NCBI GenBank assembly: GCA_029936705.1
Contig: JAPYSD010000005.1
Location: 1-30,926 of the forward strand
Source: Croceicoccus sp.
GTDB taxonomy: Bacteria; Pseudomonadota; Alphaproteobacteria; Sphingomonadales; Sphingomonadaceae
DNA: 30,926 bases
Direction of reading: 5' to 3'
The notes beneath the pieces were generated by a model. The model did no database searches and had not been told where the DNA came from. It saw only the letters and a program-made list of their open reading frames with translations. Below are positions 23,116 through 30,384 of the stretch, piece by piece. Within the stretch, counting starts at the first letter, position 1; every line of letters starts with the position of its first letter. Made by a program: the position numbers and the translations under genes.

Positions 23116-25152
23116 CTAGAAATTGACCTTTGCGCCAATCCTCACAGTTCGAGGCTCGACCACGCGGCTCAACCGGCCTTCCACCGGAGCACCTGCATCG
23201 AAGGCGGGGATGTAGGACTCGTAATAATAGGCGATGTCCTTGTCCCGGCTGTCGAAGATGTTCAGCACTTCTCTAAATATCTCGACCTTCTTGCCCTTCC
23301 ACGCGGCCCGGGCATTCATGACGGTGCTGCCTCGATCCCGGACACTGTTGTCCTCGACAAGCGGAGAAGGTCCAAGGTGGCGCACCCGAATGCTGGCTTC
23401 CCAGGGATCAAGAATGATGGCGGCACCGGCTGAAGCCGCGTTCTCAAATGCATTGGGGATGTGATCGCCATTGTCGAAGCGCGCATGGCTGGCGGTATAG
23501 TTTCCATCAAGCGCAAGCCAAGGGAACGGCCGCCAGAAGGCGACGATTTCATAGCCATGACGCCCACTGGCACCCGACGGTTCAACAGCATTGGAATCGC
23601 CAATGAAACGAAGTTCGCTGCCGACATGCAGCCACCAGTAAGTCGCGGTTAACGTGACCCCGGAGAATTGAATGCGTCCTCCCAGTTCCTTGCCGATGCC
23701 GCGAACCAGAACGGGAACAGGCGTGTCCCTGTTGACCGCACCCCGAACATCGTTGGAATGGAATCCACGGCCCCAGTTGGCGTAGAGTTCAAGATGCGGC
23801 GTAACCTGATAGGCGATTGACGCCTTGGGAGAGAGAATCGACGCTGAGCCACTGCCTTCGCCCAGCGACGCCGCAACAGAATCTCGTGCACGCACGGAAT
23901 AGTGATAATAGTCCCCGCGAAGACCACCTGTCACACGCAGTCCCGCCAAGGGTTTCCAAGCGACTTCGCCGTAGAGCGCGGAAGACAATTCCCCGACCCG
24001 ATAGTGCCCGAGAGATTCAAGAAATGCGCGGGCAGCCGTTCGATCGACACCAACATTCCCGACGGCGTCGTATCTGTTTTCGGTGCCAAGGCTCACAGCC
24101 AGACTGTCAGCGATTTCCCAATGTTTTTGTGCGGACAGCCCGAGGACCCAACGCCGGTCGAACTGCTTGATCTGCGCGCTTGTGCCATCCGGATCGGTGT
24201 AAGTGGGGTTCGAGAACATCGACCAGTCGTAAAACTGGGCATAGACATTGGCGCGCCATGTCGGTTGCTTGACCGCGATGTTAGCCACCAGGCGCGTCGT
24301 CTCACCCCGCGCGGAAGGATCTGGAGAGCAGAACACATCCGCACACAACGCCGTGCCGATAATGCGCTCGGGGATTTGCTCGGTTGGGTGCCATGTCGCC
24401 CGGTAGGCATGGAGAGATGCCTCCAATGTGCCCGCACCGGTCGGCATGCTATATTTCGCGAACCCCGAGTAATGGCGCAGACGTTCAGGTTCCTGCCACG
24501 GTCCGTCATAGGCCTTGGCCTGGGCGACAAGCGTGAGGTCTCCGCCGCCCAGGTCGTGCAATGTTCCACCCGCAGCGACGCGGCGCCAACCATATGAACC
24601 AGTCTCGGCCGATGCCCATGGCCGGTCATAACCCTTGATGGTCGTCATATAGGCTGCTCCCGCCAGAGCGAAATCACCGCCATCGGCGCGGTAGGGCCCT
24701 TTACGAAAATCCTCCCGGCCCACGATCTCCGGAATGAGGCCGTTGAGGTCGAGATAGCCATGACCATGTCCGTGGGTACGAAAGTTCATCTGCACATCAT
24801 CGATATAGGTACTGAAGTCAGACCCATGGTCGAGGTTGAAACCGCGCAGGAAATACTGGTTGGCTTTGCCGCTCCCAGAATGCTGGGCTGCAACCAGCCC
24901 GGGCACCGCTTCCAGCAGTTCGGCCACGCGGAGAAGAGGCCGCACGAGGAGATCGGCCCCTCCGACGCTTCCTTCGCTCGCTGATTTGGCAGTGCCGATC
25001 ATGGCCTCACCGCGACCGAAAACCACAATGTCGTTACCCGCCACGACTGCATCCGCGCTTGTTTGCGATGCCTTTTCAGAGGTTTCGGCAAATGCCGGTT
25101 TTCCGATACAGATCAGCGCAAGGGCGCTGCTGGTAGTAATGGTCTTGATCAC
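23116..25152 (-). CDS. TonB-dependent outer-membrane receptor, B12-riboswitch controlled
   Basis: A 678-residue outer-membrane receptor. The signal peptide ends at about residue 22 (AFA/ET); a possible TonB box DIVVFGRG is at 41-48; the plug domain (about 65-170) has ELLEAVPGLVAAQHSG and FLRGFNLDHGSDFSTYIDD. The barrel ends in VRIGAKVNF with the terminal Phe typical of outer-membrane proteins. The plug carries a HGHGHG run at 127-132, which could touch metal. The start is GTG 25152 behind GGGGGA. Riboswitch control and the NiCoT gene downstream suggest uptake of cobalt, a cobalt chelate or a corrinoid; it is not an obvious BtuB by sequence. Confidence 0.9.
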   Translation of the reverse strand: MIKTITTSSALALICIGKPAFAETSEKASQTSADAVVAGNDIVVFGRGEAMIGTAKSASEGSVGGADLLVRPLLRVAELLEAVPGLVAAQHSGSGKANQYFLRGFNLDHGSDFSTYIDDVQMNFRTHGHGHGYLDLNGLIPEIVGREDFRKGPYRADGGDFALAGAAYMTTIKGYDRPWASAETGSYGWRRVAAGGTLHDLGGGDLTLVAQAKAYDGPWQEPERLRHYSGFAKYSMPTGAGTLEASLHAYRATWHPTEQIPERIIGTALCADVFCSPDPSARGETTRLVANIAVKQPTWRANVYAQFYDWSMFSNPTYTDPDGTSAQIKQFDRRWVLGLSAQKHWEIADSLAVSLGTENRYDAVGNVGVDRTAARAFLESLGHYRVGELSSALYGEVAWKPLAGLRVTGGLRGDYYHYSVRARDSVAASLGEGSGSASILSPKASIAYQVTPHLELYANWGRGFHSNDVRGAVNRDTPVPVLVRGIGKELGGRIQFSGVTLTATYWWLHVGSELRFIGDSNAVEPSGASGRHGYEIVAFWRPFPWLALDGNYTASHARFDNGDHIPNAFENAASAGAAIILDPWEASIRVRHLGPSPLVEDNSVRDRGSTVMNARAAWKGKKVEIFREVLNIFDSRDKDIAYYYESYIPAFDAGAPVEGRLSRVVEPRTVRIGAKVNF

Positions 25153-25338
25153 TAAATAGTCCCCCGGCGTCTTGCGACGTGGCCGGGGCAAACCCGCGCG
25201 AACGGGCGACACGCGCGGCGGCCGGACGCCATGGGCGGCCGACGCACGTCTCCGATGCGGCCCCAGCCGCTCGTTCGTCGCTCAGACGGAGTTCACCGTG
25301 CCGCAGCCATCCTCTGGACCAAGGCAAGAGCGACCAGA
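25153..25338 (-). promoter_or_regulatory. Leader between second riboswitch and TonB receptor
   Basis: This GC-rich leader repeats the conserved element seen ahead of cobW: GTCGCTC/GAGCGAC arms (plus 25328-25334 and 25277-25283) enclosing an ACGG/CCGT hairpin. Beyond it the two leaders diverge. The receptor's GTG is preceded by GGGGGA in a purine-rich context. No U-tract terminator is visible, so translational control is more likely than transcription termination; this is inference. Confidence 0.45.
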
Positions 25339-25551
25339 CGCCGGCAGGTCTCCTGGCTCACGGGTCACAGCTTGATGCACGCCTTCCCAGACCTCGCATG
25401 ATTTAGCGTCCGGCCCAGTGGCTGCCCCTTCCAAGAGGAGCGATGTACATCGCGCTATCCGCTTACAGTTGCAGAGACAGCCGCGGATTTGGAAGCAAGC
25501 TTCCGCACCGCATTCCCGATTAAGCCCCTTTCGGGGGCACCGGCGCGATCA
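25339..25551 (-). promoter_or_regulatory. Cobalamin riboswitch upstream of the TonB receptor
   Basis: A second complete adenosylcobalamin aptamer on the minus strand, with the B12 box GCCAGGAGACCTGCC (plus 25343-25357), the CTGCAACTGTAAGCGG core, GCCACTG, GGGAAGGCG and the GGGAATGCGGTGCGG block. It matches the cobW riboswitch almost base for base in the core. It differs in the variable arm (around 25405-25445) and at single positions such as GCTGTCTCTGC for GCTGTCCCTGC. It should repress the receptor and NiCoT genes when B12 is abundant. Confidence 0.95.
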
Positions 25552-25987
25552 ATGAAAGGCGGACTAGTCTGCCCGTCGATACCTCACCTAACTGAAGTGA
25601 TCGGAAAAGCCAATAACGCTTGGAGCAGGGATTGAATCAACGATTACTGCATCCCGCGCCACCATTGCCATTGGCACGGCCAGAGCGCACCAACCGCGCG
25701 CACTCGATTTGAATGGCGGGTTTTCACTGAACCTATCGTTGGCCATCGGACTCCTGTACGACCGGAAGTGGTCGACAACTGAAGCCTCAAGCGCGGACGG
25801 CAGGACGGCGAGAGTCGCCAACAAGGCTGTCGTTCTAAAGATCCATCTGTATCATCGACGGGACCGCGCACCCCAACACGGATAACAGCCTCGATTAGGC
25901 TATGTCCTTTCGACGTGGTATTGGAGTGGATCACCTGACCACAAATCCAGGCGTCCTGTGACTGTGGGATGATCGTGCCCGCGCCTG
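25552..25987. other. Intergenic region, divergent promoters expected
   Basis: No gene is supported here. The region separates the minus-strand receptor leader from the plus-strand kinase pseudogene and must hold the promoter of each. An open frame on the minus strand (25588-25824, 78 codons) has no recognisable domain. A degenerate word at 25709-25726 resembles words at 106-123 and 28283-28300. No clear hairpin terminator or operator was seen. Confidence 0.4.
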
Positions 25988-26131
25988 ATGCGCGAGGCGA
26001 GCAACGATGACAACCCGATCGCCGGTCCGGAGAAACTCCTGATGCAGATCACGCTCCCGGTGCGGACGCTGGACGAAGCGAATCTGCTCGCGCAGGCGAT
26101 CGTCAACACCATCCCCGAGCCGTTCCTAGTG

Positions 26132-26135
26132 CTAG
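26132..26135 (+). repeat. Target-site duplication, left copy (CTAG)
   Basis: CTAG directly abuts the left inverted repeat and is repeated at 26975-26978. It is within the kinase codons for Val-Leu-Asp. Confidence 0.85.
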
Positions 26136-26152
26136 GCCGTAAACTCATAAAC
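26136..26152 (+). repeat. Left terminal inverted repeat of the IS
   Basis: GCCGTAAACTCATAAAC; it matches the reverse complement of the right end at 13 of 17 positions. Confidence 0.85.
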
Positions 26153-26205
26153 TGACTTGCGCGGCGCGGGCGCGGTTGATTCAAGGCTTCGGGAAGGAGC
26201 TTTGG

Positions 26206-26978
26206 ATGACGCGTCGTAGATTTGAACTGACCGATGATGAGTGGCTGGTGATCGAGCCGTTGTTGCCGAACAAGCCTCGCGGGGTTCCGCGTGTGGATGA
26301 CCGGCGGGTCATCGACGGGATATTGTGGCGCTTTCGCACGGGCAGTCCTTGGGCTGATATTCCCGAGCGCTATGGCCCACATACCACCTGCTACAACCGT
26401 TTCGTGCGCTGGCGCAAAGCCGGTGTGTGGGACCGCCTTCTCGAAGCGGTGAGCCAAGCCTTCGACGGCGAGTTGGTCATGATCGACAGTTCTTCCATCC
26501 GGGTCCACCAGCACGGTGCGACCCTAAAAAGGGGGACCCAAATCGCTGCATGGGACGTTCCCGGGGCGGTTTGACAACCAAGATCCATGCCCTGGTTGAT
26601 GGTCGCGGCCTGCCGATCCAACTGCATCTGTCCGAAGGCCAGGCGAGCGATTGCCGTGAGGCCGAGAGGCTGCTGGCCGCCGTGCCGAACGCCACCACCT
26701 TTCTCGCCGATAAGGCTTATGACAGCGATGCCATTCGCAGTCAGATCACCGCGCAGGGTGGCTTCGCCAACATCCCAGTCAAGCGCAATCGTCGCAAAGG
26801 CTTCGCGTTCAGCAGCTTCCTGTATCGCTACCGTAATCTGGTCGAGCGTTTCTTCGGGAAACTCAAAAACGCCAGAGGCTTGGCCACCAGATACGACAAA
26901 CGAAGCGATAACTTCCTCGCTGCCATCAAGCTCTTCTGCACACGCCTATGGATCGCCGCTAATGAGTCTACGCCCTAG
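26206..26978 (+). CDS. IS5-family transposase, orfA/orfB joined by -1 frameshift
   Basis: orfA starts at ATG 26206 behind GGGAAGGAGC and stops at 26574; it begins MTRRRFELTDDEWLVIEPLLP, the usual IS5-type N-terminus. orfB is in the -1 frame and continues to TAG 26976-26978. The switch probably occurs at AAAAAGGGGG (26526-26535), where the product reads LK(K)GDPNRCMGRSRGGLTTK. DDE residues are visible: MIDSSSIRVH (D), LADKAYDSD (D) and RNLVERFFGKLK (E). The stop codon lies in the right-hand CTAG duplication, outside the element proper. A fused product of about 257 residues fits the family. Confidence 0.9.
26526..26535 (+). other. A5G5 slippery tract for transposase frameshifting
   Basis: The run AAAAAGGGGG lies where orfA and orfB overlap. 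In frame orfA it reads CTA AAA AGG GGG; a -1 slip gives AAA AAG GGG GAC and continues into orfB. Such A-rich runs are used for programmed -1 frameshifting in IS427-group elements. Confidence 0.65.
26958..26974 (+). repeat. Right terminal inverted repeat of the IS
   Basis: GCTAATGAGTCTACGCC; its reverse complement aligns with the left end with 4 mismatches in 17. It overlaps the last codons of the transposase. Confidence 0.85.
26975..26978 (+). repeat. Target-site duplication, right copy (CTAG)
   Basis: Second copy of CTAG. Its last three bases, TAG, also serve as the transposase stop codon. Confidence 0.85.
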
Positions 26979-27970
26979 ATGTCGATCTGCGCGTTCTCGA
27001 AGCCAGCCGCTCGTTCTATGAGGTGTTCAAAGTCGAGCCTTCTGAAACCCAAGGAAGGATGCTTTATGCGCTGGGCCACGGGCAGTGGGACATTCCCGCG
27101 CTGCGGCTGCTGCTCGAAACTATCCTGCCCGAACGCGTGGAGATGGATGGCTTTGAGGTCGAGCATGATTTTCCCGAAATCGGCAGACGAGTAATGCTGC
27201 TCAATGCGCGCAAGGTACTATATGAAGAGAGCGATACGATGGCGATCCTGCTGGCGTTTCGTGATGTGACGGAACGGCGCGCTGCCGAGCGCGACAAGGA
27301 TGCACTCCTCGCGCGCTCGGAAGAATTACGGCGCCAGAACGACGTGCTGCTGCAGGAGATGAAGCACCGCGTCGCCAACAGCCTGCAAATCATCGCGAGC
27401 ATCCTGCTACTCAAGGCACGATCAGTGAATTCGGATGAGACCAGCTTTCACCTGCGGGACGCGCATCAGCGGGTCATGTCGGTCGCTGCAGTGCAGCGCT
27501 ATCTCGACATGACCGACGGCGTCGATCAGATCGAAGTCGGCAATTACCTTATGAAACTGTGTGCAGGGTTGGGTTCATCAATGATCAGCGCCGACCAGCC
27601 AGTCGAGATTAAGGTCTCATCGGACGACTGCATGATCCCATCGTCGGACGCCGTGAGTATAGGCCTTGTCGTCACCGAACTGGTTATCAATGCGATCAAA
27701 TACGCATTTCCGAATGCCGACAGCCACAACCAGATCACTGTCTGCTACCATATCGTAGATGGGTTGTGGACGCTGGCCGTGACCGATAATGGTGTGGGCC
27801 GACAAGATGCCGGGATGCCCAAAGCTGGCGGCGGCCTCGGCACGAACATCGTTGCCGCGCTCGCCAGCAGCCTGAACGCCGTAGTCGTGATGGGAGATGC
27901 CTCTCCTGGCTTCTCGGTCACGATCCGGCATCAGCCGCCATTGTCCAAAAGCCCAGCGGATCGCACATGA

Positions 27971-28587
27971 CTGGCAGTGTGTTTCCGGACCATGTTGTCG
28001 CCCTGTTCGGAAAAAACACGCCGATTGCCTCGGTCCCGAAGTTCGTGAGCGCGACGAAGGCTCAAGATGATCGCAATTGGCAGGTTCCGGCACAAACAGA
28101 CCTTCCCACCGAAGCCCTGAACGGCGTAAGTTTGGTCGCCTGCTGCCGGAAGCGGAACGCCGAATCGTGGGACTTAACGGCCATTCCCGCCTGACGAGTT
28201 CAGCGGCCGGTTCAATGTTAAAACCCGCCACTCTGCCGTCTCCGCGCTGGACATGAATTGCGGCTGCTATTGGGCCGGTTTGTTGAATGGCAGGTTCTGG
28301 CTGGGCAAAAGGCCAAAGCCGAAGCTCAGTTTTCGGGCCAGCGGATTATCGTTGTCACCGCAGGACAGGTCATGTTCTCAAAATGCAAGGGCAAAGGACG
28401 GCCGATGCTGCCCCTGTTTTCTCTGCACTTTCTTTTCTTCAAATTTGAGGCATGGAATCCTGAGGTAGCATCCATTTTTCAATAATTTACATCAATGAGC
28501 GAAATTTGGCGGACTGAGCAACATCGCCTTGGCTATCGCACGCAGCCCGAACTCGCGGATATTCGGAAAGGTGCTTTGAATGCCCCT
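27971..28587. other. Intergenic region between kinase pseudogene and lipoprotein
   Basis: Convergent gap of 617 bp. A 75-codon frame starting at 27967 overlaps the kinase stop as ATGA but has no recognisable domain, and small frames at 28253-28485 look spurious. A degenerate word at 28283-28300 recurs elsewhere in the window. The stretch 28420-28500 is AT-rich compared with the cob region. I see no clear terminator. Confidence 0.4.
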
Positions 28588-30372
28588 TTATTTGGCGAGA
28601 GCAGCGCCCGTAACCTCGATTCCGGCGCCCGGTTGTCCTGACGGCACGGTGAAGCCAAACGTAGCACCGATTTCCTGTGCAACGGGGCCAAAGAAGCGAG
28701 CTGAAATCGTCCCCCAGTTGGTCCCGTTTTTTGTTAGATCTGCTGTCACCGGATAGCCGTTTATGATAGTAGTGGCGAAGTTGAGAGTGCCGAAATTCTG
28801 TGTGTTCGAACCAGATTGGCCTTGAATGTTCAGTGCGCCACTCAATGATGCGGCGGAAAAGTTCGCGTCGAAACGGGACGTTCCGGTGACCTTGTAAACC
28901 GCATTTCCGGCAGCATCTATGCCTGTGCCGTAAGCAACGCCAGAATAGCTTGCGGTTCCTTTTCGCGCATAAACGATTCCTGTATCGGTTGGAATACCAT
29001 AGACCGTGTAGATATTGTAACGATTGGCCGCATTAAGTATTTCAAGAAGTTCGTTAAAATGAGCGAAGCTCGTGTATGTGAAAACCAATTCGCTGCTAGA
29101 ACTACTTGGTTTGTAAAAGTCTGCGGTAACTGTGAAGCCGTCTACGGACTTGCGGTAGGTGACGAAATAGGGCGCACTAGGCGCAATCTTGTCGGATGCC
29201 GCGATCGACCCATTAGCCATGTCTGAGCGAGGGCCAGAAAAGGAGATTGAACCGTCAGTCCGGATTGTCAGCTGTCCATTGCCTGATCCGATTTGGGAAT
29301 TCTGACCACTGTTGACCAGTTCAACCCAATGGTTCGACGTGTAAAAAAGTTCGTCTACCACAAAATTCGTCAGCGCCAGATTTGCAGAAATTGGGCCATT
29401 TGACTTTGTACCAATTAGGCCCCCGGTCGCCGAGCTCCCGTCCACACCTGCTGTAGTGAATGTCGCTCCCACCTCATTTGCTGTCGGGCCGTAAAAACGA
29501 CCATCGACTGAACCCTGAGACCGGCTATTTGATCCGCCGTAAGCTGCAAAACCGGAAAATGTGCCATCACCCGCCGAAAGTCTTCCAGCGAGGACCACAT
29601 TAATACCGCCGCCCGAAGCACCTGCGCCAGATACCAGCTCCCTTTCGGTGACCGGCGTGACGGAATTGAAGGCACCAGTGAGAAAATCTACGTTGAAATT
29701 GCCGGTGCCAGAGAATGAACGCGGCTGAGTCCCAGGTTTGGTCGTGACACCAAATACGTCGGTAAGGAATGCTGCCGTTCCCACACGGGGAATGGCGGGA
29801 GATGCGGTCTCAATTCCGTAGGTGAACATGTCCAGTGTGGTATCCTGGACGTTTCCGCTGACTCTGTTGCGCTGCCACAGGCCCCGGCCCACATAGCGAG
29901 GCCCGGTCCCGCCAAAGCTAGGTGCCCAAAGAGTCAGGAAATCACGACCGGCGGTCTCAGTTTTCGAGAATACAGCTTGTCCTTGCTCGCTAGAAGTGAT
30001 GTCCGATGGGCTAAAGGTTTGGCTGCGTCCGCCCGTGCTTATGGTATAGGTGCCCCCCGTCGCATCATAAGTGATCGACAGCGGTGCGCTGGCCGAACTG
30101 CCGGAGTTGGTATTCGAGCTGCTCAAATCGAATTGCGCGGTTTGCGTTGCTGCAATGTTTGTGAATGACTGAGTTGCTGTCAGAGGTTCAAGAGACACAT
30201 TGGTTGGCGTTGGCGTTGGCGTTGGCGTTGGCGTTGGCGTTGGCGTTGGCGCGGGAGTGGGAGTGGGCGCAGGGACCGGCGTGCTGTTAACGCCGCCGCC
30301 GCATGCCGAGAGCATGAACGCCAGAGTCATGGCGGATGTCGTTGCCTTTATGGCGTTTTGATTGGTCTGCAC
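28588..30372 (-). CDS. TbpB-like surface lipoprotein, probable Slam client
   Basis: A 594-residue predicted lipoprotein. A signal sequence ends in the lipobox LSAC with Cys24, followed by a Thr/Pro linker (31-57) and two beta-rich halves. Each half ends in the motif GRFYGPTANEVGATF (291-305) or ARFFGPVAQEIGATF (558-572), the hallmark of the small barrel of transferrin-binding-protein-like lipoproteins. The start is GTG 30372 behind AGGGAAAA; the next ATG would leave too short a signal peptide. It lies 12 nt downstream of a Slam-type gene, implying export to the cell surface. The ligand is unknown; family relatives bind host iron proteins, haemophilin-like proteins or other ligands. Its GC is clearly lower than the cob region. 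Confidence 0.85.
   Translation of the reverse strand: MQTNQNAIKATTSAMTLAFMLSACGGGVNSTPVPAPTPTPAPTPTPTPTPTPTPTPTNVSLEPLTATQSFTNIAATQTAQFDLSSSNTNSGSSASAPLSITYDATGGTYTISTGGRSQTFSPSDITSSEQGQAVFSKTETAGRDFLTLWAPSFGGTGPRYVGRGLWQRNRVSGNVQDTTLDMFTYGIETASPAIPRVGTAAFLTDVFGVTTKPGTQPRSFSGTGNFNVDFLTGAFNSVTPVTERELVSGAGASGGGINVVLAGRLSAGDGTFSGFAAYGGSNSRSQGSVDGRFYGPTANEVGATFTTAGVDGSSATGGLIGTKSNGPISANLALTNFVVDELFYTSNHWVELVNSGQNSQIGSGNGQLTIRTDGSISFSGPRSDMANGSIAASDKIAPSAPYFVTYRKSVDGFTVTADFYKPSSSSSELVFTYTSFAHFNELLEILNAANRYNIYTVYGIPTDTGIVYARKGTASYSGVAYGTGIDAAGNAVYKVTGTSRFDANFSAASLSGALNIQGQSGSNTQNFGTLNFATTIINGYPVTADLTKNGTNWGTISARFFGPVAQEIGATFGFTVPSGQPGAGIEVTGAALAK
30204..30251 (-). repeat. Eight perfect TTGGCG hexamers encoding (Thr-Pro)n
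   Basis: Eight uninterrupted hexamers encode Thr-Pro pairs in the linker of the surface lipoprotein. Gain or loss of units changes linker length by two residues without shifting the frame. Confidence 0.95.
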
Positions 30373-30384
30373 TGATTTTCCCTG

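Larger units (their letters stand above)
26136..26974 (+). mobile_element. IS5-family insertion sequence (IS427-group-like), 839 bp
   Basis: A complete insertion sequence with imperfect 17-bp terminal inverted repeats (13 of 17 matching), a two-frame DDE transposase and flanking CTAG duplications. Size, YTAR-type target (CTAG) and the split transposase match the IS427 group of the IS5 family. It disrupts the histidine kinase gene. Both ends and the transposase frames look intact, suggesting a recent and possibly still active insertion. Confidence 0.92.
25988..27970 (+). pseudogene. PAS-HWE/HisKA_2 sensor histidine kinase, split by an IS
   Basis: The gene starts at ATG 25988 (MREASNDDNP) and reads to IPEPFLVL at 26135, where the IS enters. 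It resumes at 26979 with DVDLRVLEASRSFYEVFK and runs to TGA at 27968-27970. Joining 25988-26135 to 26979-27970 gives 1140 nt, exactly 380 codons. The product has a PAS domain (about 35-150), an H-box with His179 in MKHRVANSLQ, NAIKYAF (N-box) and DNGVGR (G-box). It lacks membrane helices, so it is a cytosolic kinase of the HWE/HisKA_2 type common in sphingomonads. The 3' part still has a GTG-start frame (27023) that could make a fragment lacking the first part of the PAS domain. Confidence 0.92.

Noticed and set aside
25588..25824. 78-codon minus-strand frame upstream of the second riboswitch
   Set aside because: No recognisable family or ribosome site; it would occupy the expected promoter region of the receptor.
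27967..28194. 75-codon frame overlapping the kinase stop codon
   Set aside because: The ATGA overlap looked like coupling, but the product has no domain and the DNA resembles intergenic mosaic sequence.
30204..30251. Hexamer array as an on/off phase-variation switch
   Set aside because: The unit length is a multiple of three, so copy-number change cannot shift the frame; only linker length would vary.
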